Origin: JBBROS01 sp963752225
Lineage (GTDB): Bacteria; Pseudomonadota; Alphaproteobacteria; Acetobacterales; Acetobacteraceae
Assembly (NCBI GenBank): GCA_963752225.1
Contig: CAVVXS010000016.1
Location: 231,783 to 295,782 of the forward strand
Length of the DNA: 64,000 nucleotides
Direction of reading: 5' to 3'
Shown here: positions 39,837-49,600 of the stretch, one piece after another
Layout of the letters: every line of letters starts with the position of its first letter
How positions within the stretch are numbered: position 1 is the first letter of the stretch
The notes under the pieces: generated by a model
What the model saw: only the letters and a program-made list of their open reading frames with translations
The model's database searches: none
What the model was told of the DNA's origin: nothing
Made by a program: the position numbers and the translations under genes

Positions 39837-40620
39837 GCGCGGCGACCTCGCGAGACGCATGCGTCGGATCCGCGGCCGCGGCGCCGAGATAGGCCGTCTG
39901 CACCGCCCGGTTCGCCCGCACCTCGGCCGGCAGCCCGGTGGCGATCACGCGCCCTTCCGCCAGCACCGAGATGCGGTCGGCCAGCTCGAACACCACGCCC
40001 AGATCGTGCTCGATCATCACCAGGGTGCGTCCCTCGCTGACCCGGCGGATCAGCGTCACCGCACGCTCCGTTTCGGCGCGGCTCATCCCGGCGGTCGGCT
40101 CATCCAGCAGGATGGCGGTGGCGCCCGCGGCGACCGTGACGCCGATCTCGAGCGCGCGTTGCTCGGCGTAGGCGAGGCTGCCGGCCAGGACGTCACGGCG
40201 ACGCTCGAGGCCGATCAGCTCCAGCATCTGCTCGGTGCGGCGGCGAAGCGGGGCGTAGCCGTCGAGCCGGCGCCAGAAGGCGTGGCCGCAGCCGTGGCTG
40301 CGCATGGCCCCGCAGCGCAGGTTCTCGAACACCGACAAGCGCGGGAACAGGCTGGTGACCTGGAAGCTGCGCGCCAGCCCGAGGTTGAAGATGCGGCCGG
40401 GCGGCAGGCCGGTGATGTCGTGCTCGCCCAGCAGCACCCGGCCGGCGTCCGGCTGCAGCCGGCCGCTGACGAGGTGGAACAGCGTGCTCTTGCCGGCGCC
40501 GTTCGGTCCGATCACCGCGTGACGTTCGCCGGGTCGGATGGCGAAGTCGACGCCCTGGATGATGCGGGTGGGGCCGAACGCCTTCTGCAGCCCGCTGACG
40601 GTGAGGGACGGGGCCGTCAC
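39829..40620 (-). CDS. livG: Branched-chain-type ABC transporter ATP-binding protein LivG
   Basis: The second ATPase of the first Liv system, 263 residues. Walker A is VIGPNGAGKSTLFHLVSG (intact), the signature region SLAYAEQRALEIGV, and Walker B TAILLDEPTAGMS. The GTG 40620 start overlaps the livM stop by four bases (GTGA). The frame is open much further upstream, but that is a shadow of livM. With LivF carrying a variant Walker A, this subunit would have to supply the main ATPase activity. Confidence 0.94.
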
Positions 40621-41918
40621 GACGATTGCGCACCCGGGGCCGCACCCGGGGCCGCACCTTGGGCCGCCGCCTGCCACGCGGCCCGAGCGCCCGGGCCGGT
40701 GCGGCGCAGCAGCAGCGCGCCGCCGGCCAGCAACGTTACAGCGATCAGCCAAGGCCAGGCCGCCAGCGGGTCGGCGGTCAAGCCCACCAGCGGCCGCGGC
40801 GCCCCGCCATTGCGCACCGCCTGCAACCGGAACGCCAGCTCGGACAGCCCGACCACGCCGGCCAGCGCCAGCAGCAGGCCCGGCAGGGCGGCGGCGTAGG
40901 ACGGCAGCAGCGGGCCGAGCCGCCCCTGCCGCACGATCGGCGCATGGGCGGTCAGGATGCCGGCAAGGCCGCCCGGCGCCCAGATCACCATGGCGACGAA
41001 CAGCAGGCCGGAATAAAGCTGCCAGGCATCCGTCACCGTGCTGAGCGCGACCGACAGCAGGGTGATCAGCACGGCGCCGAGCACCGGGCCCCAGAAACTG
41101 CCGAGCCCGCCGATGAACGTCATCAGCAGCACCGCGCTCGACGCGTCGGCGCTCATGTTGGCCGAGGTGGCGATCTCGTCGTTGATCGCAACCAAGCCGC
41201 CGGCCAGCCCGGCGAACACGCCCGACAAGGCGAACACGAGCAAGCGGATGCGGGCCGGGTCGTAGCCGAGGAAGGACACGCGTTCGGGGTTGTCGCGCAC
41301 CGCGTTGGCGAGCCGCCCCAGCGGGGTACGGGTGTAGAGCCACATCAGCAAGGCCGCCGCCCAGGCCCAGGCGGCGATCACCGCGTAGGCCTGCAGCTGC
41401 GGCCCGAAATCGAAGCCGAGCAGCGCCGGGCCGCCGGAACGGTCGGCCGACAATCCTTCCTCGCCGCCGAACGTGCCGGGGAACAGCAGCACCAGTGCCA
41501 CCGCGAGCTCGGCGACGCCGAGGGTGATCATGGCGAACGCCGTCCCGGCGCGGCGCGTGGCCACCCAGCCGGCGAGCAATGCGGCGACGAGGCCGCCCGC
41601 GGCGCCGACCAGCGGCAAGGCGGGCGCCGGGATCCACCAGCCGGCGTCGGCCAGCCGCATGACATGCAGCGCGAGGAAGCCGCCGAAGCCGAGGAACACG
41701 GCATGGCCGAAATCGAGCATGCCGCCTTGGCCGAGCAGCATATTGAACGACAGCGCGAACACGACCGCGATGGCGATGCGGCACAGCAGCGACAAGGCGA
41801 ACCCGCCCGGCAGCAGCGACGGCGCCGCCGCGGCCAGAAGCGCCGCCGCGACCCACGGGATCGCCAACTGCCAGGCCGGCACCGCCACGGCGCGGGGCAG
41901 GAGCGCGGCCTGGCTCAT
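40617..41918 (-). CDS. livM: Branched-chain-type ABC transporter permease LivM
   Basis: An inner-membrane permease of 433 residues, about 100 longer than usual for LivM. The core has FALSFNMLLGQGGMLDFGHA, the standard LivM block, and VLLMTFIGGLGSFWGPVLGA. After the usual end there is an added C-terminal part with two more hydrophobic segments (ALPGLLLALAGVVGLSELAF and WPWLIAVTLLAGGALLLRR) and a Gly/Ala/Pro tail built by a 12-bp DNA repeat (about 40630-40665). Coupled to livG by GTGA. Confidence 0.92.
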   Translation of the reverse strand: MSQAALLPRAVAVPAWQLAIPWVAAALLAAAAPSLLPGGFALSLLCRIAIAVVFALSFNMLLGQGGMLDFGHAVFLGFGGFLALHVMRLADAGWWIPAPALPLVGAAGGLVAALLAGWVATRRAGTAFAMITLGVAELAVALVLLFPGTFGGEEGLSADRSGGPALLGFDFGPQLQAYAVIAAWAWAAALLMWLYTRTPLGRLANAVRDNPERVSFLGYDPARIRLLVFALSGVFAGLAGGLVAINDEIATSANMSADASSAVLLMTFIGGLGSFWGPVLGAVLITLLSVALSTVTDAWQLYSGLLFVAMVIWAPGGLAGILTAHAPIVRQGRLGPLLPSYAAALPGLLLALAGVVGLSELAFRLQAVRNGGAPRPLVGLTADPLAAWPWLIAVTLLAGGALLLRRTGPGARAAWQAAAQGAAPGAAPGAQSS

Positions 41919-41933
41919 GCGCGGCGCCTCATG

Positions 41934-42878
41934 TCACGCACTGCGCCGGCCCATCAGCCCGCGCGGACGGACCGCGAGCACCAGGATCAGCAGCGCATAC
42001 GGCACCACCGGCGCCACCCGTCCGATGCTGATGTTCCAAAGGTCGGCCAGCTGGTCGGTCGGCACCGCCACCCCGAGCCGGGCGAGCGCCGCACCGAGCG
42101 GGAGATCCAGCGCGATGCTGGCGGTCTGCACCATGCCGATCAGCAACGAGGCGACCAGGGCACCCCAGATGGAGCCCAGCCCGCCCATGACGACAACGGC
42201 GAACACGATGGCGCCGAGCGCGCGCGCCATGCCGGGCTCGGTGGTGTAGGCGTTGCCGGCAATCACGCCCGCGAGCCCCGCCAGCGCGCAGCCGGCGCCG
42301 AACACCAGCGTGAACACCCGCGGGACGTCGTGCCCGAGCATGCCGACCATCTCCGGATGGGTCAGCGCCGCCCGGATGATGAGGCCGAGCCGGGTGCGCG
42401 CCAAGGTCGCGAACAGGGCGACGAACATGGCGATGGCGACGCCCATCATGAACAGGCGGTAGGCGGGGTAGGCGTTGCCGGCGATGTGGAACAGCGGCAC
42501 GTCGAGGGCGGCCGGCACCCGGTACGGCACCGGCACCCGGCCCCAAACGAGCGGTACGATCTCGTTGATGATGAAGGCCAGGCCGAAGGTGAAAAGCAGT
42601 TCGGCGACGTGGCCATGCCGGTGCACGGCGCGCAAACCCCAGCGCTCGACCGCGGCGCCGAGCACGCCGACCAGCAGCGGGGCGAGGACCAGCGCCGGCC
42701 AGAAGCCGATGCGGATGCTGATGGAGAAGGCGAGGAACGCGCCGAGCATGTAGAAGCTGGCATGGGCCAGGTTGAGCACGCCCATCATGCCGTAGATCAG
42801 CGTCAGCCCGCTGCTGAGCATGAACAGCAGCAAGCCGTAGACGGCCCCGTTCAGCAGGATGAGGAGAAGCTGCTCCAT
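41934..42878 (-). CDS. livH: Branched-chain-type ABC transporter permease LivH
   Basis: The partner permease, 314 residues with about eight hydrophobic segments. The start MEQLLLILLNGAVYGLLLFM and the block GLTLIYGMMGVLNLAHASFY are characteristic of LivH, as is AIVFAVVVMGGLGSIWGALV. It precedes livM by 15 bp in the same direction, and follows the binding-protein gene after a gap holding a REP-like hairpin. Confidence 0.94.
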   Translation of the reverse strand: MEQLLLILLNGAVYGLLLFMLSSGLTLIYGMMGVLNLAHASFYMLGAFLAFSISIRIGFWPALVLAPLLVGVLGAAVERWGLRAVHRHGHVAELLFTFGLAFIINEIVPLVWGRVPVPYRVPAALDVPLFHIAGNAYPAYRLFMMGVAIAMFVALFATLARTRLGLIIRAALTHPEMVGMLGHDVPRVFTLVFGAGCALAGLAGVIAGNAYTTEPGMARALGAIVFAVVVMGGLGSIWGALVASLLIGMVQTASIALDLPLGAALARLGVAVPTDQLADLWNISIGRVAPVVPYALLILVLAVRPRGLMGRRSA

Positions 42879-42912
42879 GCGCCCGTGTCGCGCCGGTCAG
42901 CGCCGCGACGAG

Positions 42913-42935
42913 ATGGCCGGGTCGAGCCCGGCCAT
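42913..42935. repeat. REP-like hairpin between binding protein and livH
   Basis: ATGGCCGGG-TCGAG-CCCGGCCAT, a perfect 9-bp stem with a five-base loop, followed by GACG. It is the same build as 34069-34091. Its place after the binding-protein gene would suit lowering permease expression relative to the binding protein, a known use of such hairpins in ABC operons; the role here is inference. Confidence 0.65.
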
Positions 42936-42976
42936 GACGTGTCGGGCTTTGGTCGCGGTCCCGGGTGCGGATGCCC

Positions 42977-44194
42977 TCACGACGGCGGCGCGAACTTGCA
43001 GGTGGTCGGCAGCCGCTGCGCCTCGGGTTCGATCCGGCTGACGGTTTTGAAGCCCAGCTTGTTCTCGTCGAAGGTGAACGGCATGCCGGGCTCCAGCACC
43101 GACACGAACATCGGCTGCAGCAGCTGGTGATTGTCGGCGCGCATCGTCACCGGGCCCATCGGACCCGTCCAGGTCATGCCGGCCAAGGCGGCGCCGACCT
43201 TGGCCGGGTCGCTGCTGTCGGCCTGCTTCATGGCGGCGGCCCACATCTCGATCAGCTCGCTGATGTTCCAATAATAGTAACGGGTGGGATACTTGGCTTC
43301 GAATGCCGCGGCGATCGCTTCGACGTCCTTGGCGCCGACATTGGCGTGCCAGGAGCTGATCTGCGCGTCGTCCTGGCCGCCCTTGCCCAGCCCGGCGATC
43401 ACGTCGGCGCTGCCGAGGTAGTAGGTGTAGAACACCCCCTTGTAGCCGCTGTCGGCGGCCGCCTTGGCCAGCAGCGTCATGTCGGCGCCCCAGTTGCCGG
43501 TGATAACGGCGTCGGCGCCGGCGGCCTGCATCTTCTGCACGTATGGGGTGAAGTCCTTGACCTTGCCCAGCGGCACGCGCTCGGCGCCGACCACCTGCAA
43601 GTCGGGCCGCCGGTTGGCCAGCATCGCCTGCGCCGCCTTCTCGACCGACTGGCCGAACGAGTAGTCGGGGTTGAAGAGGTACACCTTCTTCACCTGCGGC
43701 TGGCTGACCACGTAGTCGGTCAACGCCCGCATCTTCATGTCGACGTCGGCGTCGAAGCGGAAATGCCACCAGTTGCACTTCTCGTTGGTCAGGCCGGGAT
43801 CCACGGCGGCGTAGTTCAGGTACATGACGGCCTGATTCGGCGCCCGCCGGTTGTTCTTGGCGATCGCGTCGGACAGCGCAAACGCGACCGAGGAGCCGTT
43901 GCCCTGCGTCACGTAATGGATGCCGTCGTCGATCGCTTTGCGCAGCAGGGTCAGCGACTTGTCCGGACTGACCTCGTTGTCCATCGCCACCAGCTCGAGC
44001 TTGCGTCCCTTGCCGGCGGCTTCGCGGGCGTTGACGCTGTCGATGGCGAAGCGGAAATGCTGCTCGCCCAGCTGCCCGGTGGCGGCGAGCGAGCCGCTGA
44101 GCGGGTCGATGTAGGCGATCCGCACGGTCTCGTCCGCCCGCGCCGGCGAGGCGGCGGACAGCACGGCCAAGGCGGCCACGGCATAGGATTTCAT
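42977..44194 (-). CDS. ABC transporter substrate-binding protein of the first Liv system
   Basis: The periplasmic binding protein of this transporter, 405 residues. A signal peptide (KSYAVAALAVLSAASPARA, cleaved near residue 20) precedes ETVRIAYIDPLSGSLAATGQ, the usual mature start of Peripla_BP_6 proteins. It is the first gene of the leftward cluster, and its promoter must lie in 44195-44369, shared with the divergent flavoenzyme gene. Because the cluster continues into acyl-CoA ligase and beta-oxidation genes, the ligand is more likely an organic acid than leucine; this is inference. Confidence 0.93.
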   Translation of the reverse strand: MKSYAVAALAVLSAASPARADETVRIAYIDPLSGSLAATGQLGEQHFRFAIDSVNAREAAGKGRKLELVAMDNEVSPDKSLTLLRKAIDDGIHYVTQGNGSSVAFALSDAIAKNNRRAPNQAVMYLNYAAVDPGLTNEKCNWWHFRFDADVDMKMRALTDYVVSQPQVKKVYLFNPDYSFGQSVEKAAQAMLANRRPDLQVVGAERVPLGKVKDFTPYVQKMQAAGADAVITGNWGADMTLLAKAAADSGYKGVFYTYYLGSADVIAGLGKGGQDDAQISSWHANVGAKDVEAIAAAFEAKYPTRYYYWNISELIEMWAAAMKQADSSDPAKVGAALAGMTWTGPMGPVTMRADNHQLLQPMFVSVLEPGMPFTFDENKLGFKTVSRIEPEAQRLPTTCKFAPPS

Positions 44195-44369
44195 GGTTTC
44201 CTCCGGACGGTCTGGCCATTGCCGGCCTGTTCTGGCCGAAGTCTCGATGGCGCCGGGTCGGGCGTCAACGCTTCTTCATGGGGCTGCCACCATCCCGCCT
44301 GGCGCGGCCGCGGCTGCAGGCCGGGCATCGGAAAGTTGACGTCCCGCCGCAGCCTGCCACTCTCAGCCG

Positions 44370-45317
44370 ATGGCGCTTCCTCCTTCTCTGCAGCGATTGC
44401 GGATTCCAGTGATCGGTTCGCCGCTGTTCATCATCTCCAACCCCGAGCTGGTGATCGCCCAATGCACGGCCGGCGTGGTCGGCAGCTTCCCGGCGTTGAA
44501 CGCACGGCCGGCCGAGCAGCTCGGCGTGTGGCTGCGCCGCATCCAGGACGCGCTCGCCGATTGGGACGCGCACCATCCCGACCGGCCGGCGGCGCCGTTC
44601 GCGGTCAACCAGATCGTCCACCGCAGCAACGCCCGGCTCGAGCATGACCTGCAGGTCTGCCTCGACCACCGGGTGCCGTTGTTCATCACCTCGCTCGGCG
44701 CCCGGCCGGAGCTGAACGACGCCGTGCACGCGGCCGGCGGCGTAGTGTTCCACGACGTGATCGACGACCGGTTCGCGCGCAAGGCGATCGAGAAGGGCGC
44801 CGACGGGCTGATCGCCGTGGCCGCGGGCGCCGGCGGCCATGCCGGGACCTTGTCGCCGTTCGCGCTGGTGGGGGAGATCCGCGCCTGGTTCGACGGGCCG
44901 CTCGCGCTGTCGGGCAGCATCGCCACCGGGCGCGCGGTGCTGGCGGCGCAGGCAATGGGCGCCGACCTCGCTTATGTCGGCTCGGCCTTTATCGCCACCG
45001 CGGAGGCCAATGCGCCCGACGCCTACAAGCAGGCGATCGTCGATGGGTCCGCCGCCTCGATCGTCTACACCAACCTGATCACCGGGGTGCACGGCAACTA
45101 CCTGCGCGCGAGCCTCGCCAATGCCGGGCTCGACCCAGACAACCTGCCGCAATCCTCGCCCGCGGCGATGGATTTCGGCGGCGACAAGCCGAAGGCGTGG
45201 AAGGATATCTGGGGCTCCGGCCAGGGGATCGGCGCCGTTGACGCGGTCGTCCCGGCCGCGACCGTGGTGGAGCGCCTCGCGCGCGAATACGCGGCGGCCC
45301 GGGCGCAACTCGGGTAG
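44370..45317 (+). CDS. Nitronate monooxygenase family flavoprotein (2-nitropropane dioxygenase-like)
   Basis: An FMN-dependent TIM-barrel enzyme, 315 residues. Typical blocks are RIPVIGSPLFIISNPELVIA, GVVGSFPALNARP and ADGLIAVAAGAGGHAGTLSP, the last carrying the histidine that acts as base in nitronate monooxygenases, plus LSGSIATGRAVLAAQAMGAD for FMN phosphate. Such enzymes detoxify propionate-3-nitronate, but some relatives are enoyl reductases. It is divergent from the Liv/beta-oxidation cluster. No good ribosome site is seen before ATG 44370. Confidence 0.9.
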   Translation: MALPPSLQRLRIPVIGSPLFIISNPELVIAQCTAGVVGSFPALNARPAEQLGVWLRRIQDALADWDAHHPDRPAAPFAVNQIVHRSNARLEHDLQVCLDHRVPLFITSLGARPELNDAVHAAGGVVFHDVIDDRFARKAIEKGADGLIAVAAGAGGHAGTLSPFALVGEIRAWFDGPLALSGSIATGRAVLAAQAMGADLAYVGSAFIATAEANAPDAYKQAIVDGSAASIVYTNLITGVHGNYLRASLANAGLDPDNLPQSSPAAMDFGGDKPKAWKDIWGSGQGIGAVDAVVPAATVVERLAREYAAARAQLG

Positions 45318-45377
45318 GAACTGTCGGCCTCTACTTGCGCTGTATGCTGCACCGCACCATTCAATCAGTTCAGCGAC

Positions 45378-46490
45378 ATGGAGGGCGATCCTTTGCCCAG
45401 TCTCGGCGAAAACATCCTGAACCTGAACCGTCTCCGCCAGATGCGGGACAGCGCCATGGTCAACATCGCCGAGTCGATGCGCCTCAAGGTGATCGCCCCG
45501 TCCGGCAGCAATCCGGGCGAATTGCGGGCGTTGACCTACTTGCCCCCGGGCCTCCCGCCCGGCGCGCCGCTGGTGGTCGTGCTGCACGGCTGCACCCAGA
45601 ACGCGGCGGGCTTCGACTACGGCTCCGGCTGGTCCACCTTGGCCGAACGGCACGGCTTCGCGCTGCTGTTCCCGGAGCAGCAGCGGGCCAATAATGGCAA
45701 TCTCTGCTTCAACTGGTTCAACCGCGAGGACGTGACCGCCGGCCATGGCGAGGTGGAGTCGATCCGGCAGCTGACGGAGCAGGTGATCGCGGCGCACGGC
45801 ATCGACCGCCGCCGGGTGTTCATCACCGGCCTGTCGGCGGGGGGCGCGATGACGGCGGCGATGCTGGCGACCGCGCCTGACCTTTATGCCGGCGGCGGCA
45901 TCATCGCCGGCCTGCCGTATGGCGCCGCGTCGAACATGATGGAGGCGATGTCGGCGATGCATCAGCCGCGCGCGCGGTCGGCGTCCGCCTGGGGTGGCCT
46001 GGTGCGGGCGGCGACGCCGTTTCGCGGCCCCTGGCCCGCGGTGCAGGTGTGGCAAGGCAGTGCCGACGAAACCGTCAGCGCCGCCAATGCCGATCAGCTG
46101 ACGGCGCAGTGGCGCGATGTCCTCGGCTTGCCGGAGCGCCCGGACGTGACCGAGACCCGGGACGGTGCGCAGCACCTGGTCTGGCTGCGCGGAACGCATC
46201 CGGTGTTGGACGTGTGGACCGTGCCCGGCATGGGTCATGGCACGCCGATCGTGGTGGGCGGCGACGACGCCGACGTATCGGTCGGCGCGGCTGGCGCGTT
46301 CATGCTGGCGGGCGCGGTCGCCTCGACCTGGCACCTGGCGCGGTCGTGGGGGTTGCTGACCCAGGCGCCGCGGCCGGCGAGCGCGAAACCGGCGGCCAAG
46401 CGCGCGGCGATCGCGCCGGCGCTGGCGGCGGTTCCGGGGCCGGGTGCCTTGTTGCAGAAGGCGATGAAGGCGGCCGGCCTGATCGAGTAG
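45378..46490 (+). CDS. PHB depolymerase-family esterase
   Basis: An alpha/beta hydrolase of the poly(3-hydroxybutyrate) depolymerase/feruloyl esterase group, 370 residues. LVVVLHGCTQNAAGF forms the oxyanion region. The nucleophile serine is in ITGLSAGGAMTAAM (GLSAG), the acid is probably Asp in QGSADETVSAANADQ, and the histidine is in VPGMGHGTPI. No signal peptide, so it is intracellular; the N-terminus (LNRLRQMRDSAM) is amphipathic. The C-terminus is Ala/Pro/Lys-rich. ATG 45378 lacks a ribosome site, while GGAGGG at 45380-45385 sits seven bases before an in-frame TTG (45393), which may be the true start. Confidence 0.88.
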   Translation: MEGDPLPSLGENILNLNRLRQMRDSAMVNIAESMRLKVIAPSGSNPGELRALTYLPPGLPPGAPLVVVLHGCTQNAAGFDYGSGWSTLAERHGFALLFPEQQRANNGNLCFNWFNREDVTAGHGEVESIRQLTEQVIAAHGIDRRRVFITGLSAGGAMTAAMLATAPDLYAGGGIIAGLPYGAASNMMEAMSAMHQPRARSASAWGGLVRAATPFRGPWPAVQVWQGSADETVSAANADQLTAQWRDVLGLPERPDVTETRDGAQHLVWLRGTHPVLDVWTVPGMGHGTPIVVGGDDADVSVGAAGAFMLAGAVASTWHLARSWGLLTQAPRPASAKPAAKRAAIAPALAAVPGPGALLQKAMKAAGLIE

Positions 46491-46659
46491 CGGCCCGGCG
46501 CCTCTCGCTCTGGGCGTGCCTGCTCTGGTGGGACCGACCCCGTGCGTCCCGGCGTTTGGCAAGGGCCGCGCCAAGTCAGAATGATGTCAAGCGGACGCCA
46601 GGCAACGTAGCCGTTGCGGCGGCGATTAAACCGTGCACTGAAGCCGGAAATAACCCGCC

Positions 46660-49600
46660 GTGTCGACCGCCGAAGCGAAACGAACCGCCCGCCCCAAACC
46701 GGCGGCGCTGCCCGACAAGCCGAATTCAGCCCTGGCCTATGTCTTGGCCGAGGCCGCGGCCGCCCGCCCGTTGCTGTTCGTGGACGCGACCGGATCGCGG
46801 CTCGACCAGCTTGCGGCGATGGCGGCGGCGTTCCGTCCGGATCTTGAAGTGCTGACCCTGCCGGCTTGGGACGCGCTGCCCTACGACCGGATCGCCCCCT
46901 CGCCGGCGGTGGTCGGGCAACGCGTCCATGCGCTCGCCCGCCTCGCCGAGGCGCCTGGCCTGTCGCGGCTCGTGCTGACCAGCGCTCGCGCATTGCTGCA
47001 GCGTGTCCCCGCCCCGGCACATTGGGGCAACGCGGCCATGAGCTTCGCGGTCGGCGACGTGTTGGTCGAGGAGGACGTCCGCACCCGGCTGGCCGAGTTC
47101 GGCTACACGGTCGACGAGCACGTGGACCGGCCCGGCGAGGTGGCGATGCGCGGCCAGGTGGTCGACCTGTTCCCCGGCGATGCCGCGTTGCCGGCCCGGA
47201 TCGAACTCGAGGATGGCCGGGTTGCCGGGCTGCACCATTTCGACCCGGTCAGCCAGCGCCGGTTGAACGACCTGGACCGGCTCCTCGTTCGGCCCGTCGT
47301 CGAAGGGGAACCGCCGCCCGAGCAGGTGGAAGCTGCGGCCGACCGAATCGCCAACCCCGATCAGGCCGAGCAGGATCACGAAGCCGTGCCGGCCGCGCCG
47401 CCGCTGGCCGGCCAGCTCGAAGCCAGCTTGTTCGACTACCTCGGCGACATGCCGGTCGTGGTGCATCCGGACGCCGCCGACCGCATGCTCGATATTGAGG
47501 CCGAGGTCGCCGACGCGTATCAGGCGGCCGTTGCGGCCGGCCGCGTCACCGGGCAGGGCGCCGCGATTCCGAAGCCGGACACGCTGTATTGGCGAGCCGC
47601 TTCGATGCCGGCCGCGTTGGCGGAGCGGGCCACGGTCGAGTTCGGCGCGCTTGACGCCAAGCCGATGCCGCCGGCGCGTGACTTGGGCGAGCTGATCAAG
47701 CAGATCCGGGCCGGCGAGGCGCGTGTCCTGTTGGCCGCTGGCAGCCAAGTGGCGGAGGTCACGGCGGCGCTGAAACGCCGCGGCGTGAAGGGTGGGGTCG
47801 CCTGTCTGCCGGTGGAGCTGCAAGGGGCGGGCTTTGTCAGCGAGCAGGTTCATGTGCTGTCGGCGCCGGCGCCGCTGCTGCGCCCGGCCGGCTCGGCGCA
47901 TCCCTCCGGCTTGCTGCTGGAGGAGCCGCCGCGCTTGTCCGACATCGTCGTGCATGCCGAGCATGGCGTGTGCCGCCTCAAGGCGCTGCGGATGGTCGGC
48001 GAGGAGGAGCGGCTGGCGCTGGAGTTCCATGAGGGCACCGAGCTGCTGGTTCCCACCGCCGACCTAGCGCAGCTTTGGCGGTATGGCAGCGAGGCCGGGC
48101 ACGTGCCGCTCGACCGGCTGCACGGGGATGCGTGGCATCGGCGCCGGGACGAGATCGAGGCGCAGGTAATCGAAACGGCCGAGGCGCTTGCCGCGGCCGC
48201 GACCCGGCGCGCGAGCACAAAGGCACCGAGGATCGAGCCGCCGCCGACCTTCACCCGCGTGGTCGAGCGCTTCCCCTACCCGCCGACCCCCGACCAGGCT
48301 GCTTCCATCGAGGCGGTGCTGGCCGACTTGGCGGCCGGCCGGCCGATGGATCGTCTGGTGTGCGGCGACGTTGGCTTTGGCAAGACGGAGGTCGCGCTGC
48401 GTGCGGCCGCGGCCGCGGCGCTGGCTGGCTACCAGGTGGCGATCGTGGCGCCCACCACCGTGCTGGCGCGGCAGCACCTCGAAACGTTCCGCCGGCGCCT
48501 GGCCGGAACCGGGGTGCGGGTGGAGCCGCTGCTGCGTGGCGCAGCCGGCGCCGGCGCGGCGGCCGTCCGCGAGGGACTCGCCGACGGCACGATCGGCGTC
48601 GTGGTCGGCACGCAGGCGATCGCGTCCGACAAGGTGCGCTTCAAGCGGCTTGGCCTGGTCGTAATCGACGAGGAGCAGCGTTTCGGCGACGCGGACAAGC
48701 GCAAGCTGGCGGCGCTGAAATCCGGCCGGGGCACCGTACACACCCTGGTCATGACGGCGACGCCGATCCCGCGCACGCTGCAAGCGGCCATGGTCGGGCT
48801 GCGCGACGTCAGCGTCATCGCCACGCCGCCGGTGCGACGGCAGCCGACCCGCACCGTCGTGCTGCCGTGGAGCGAGACGATCGTGCGCGAGGCGCTCGGC
48901 CGCGAGCACGGTCGCGGCGGGCAGAGCTTCGTGGTCGCCCCGCGGATCGAGGATCTCGCACCGCTCGAGGCGCAGATCCGCCGCTGGCTGCCGGACATCT
49001 CGCTGGCCGTGGCCCACGGCAAGTTGAAGCCGGAGCGGCTGGAGGCGCTGGTCGCGGGCTTCACCGGCGGTGAAACGGACGTGCTGCTTGCCACCAACAT
49101 CATCGAAGCCGGGTTGGACATCCCGCGTGCCAACACGATCCTGATCACCGGGCCGCATCGGTTCGGGCTGGCGCAGCTGCACCAGATGCGCGGGCGGGTC
49201 GGGCGCGGCGTACGGCGCGGCATGGCCTATGTGCTGACGGACCCCGGCTTGCAGCTTGGCGGCCCGACCGCGCGCCGGCTTCGCACGCTCGAAACGATGG
49301 AGGGCTTGGGCGCCGGCGTCAGCATCGCCGCCGCCGACCTGGACGCGCGCGGCGCCGGCGATCTGTTCGGCGACGTGCAGGCCGGGCATGTGCATGCGAT
49401 CGGCACGGAGCTGTACCAACGCATCCTGGCGCGCGAGCTGGGGCGGATCGAAGGGCGGCCGCCCGAACCGGCGCCGCCCACGCTGCATCTCGAAATCGAG
49501 GGGCGCATCCCCGACGATTACGTGCCGGAAAGCAACCTGCGGCTGCACTTGTATCGGCGGCTGGCGCGGATCACGGCGCCCGACGACGCCGAGGATTTCG

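Noticed and set aside
43020..43040. tRNA T-loop-like word (GGTTCGATCC)
   Set aside because: It lies inside the binding-protein coding sequence, with no acceptor or anticodon arms around it.
40626..43130. 834-codon plus-strand frame across livM/livH
   Set aside because: Gln/Arg/His-rich shadow sequence without a domain, lying over clear permease genes.
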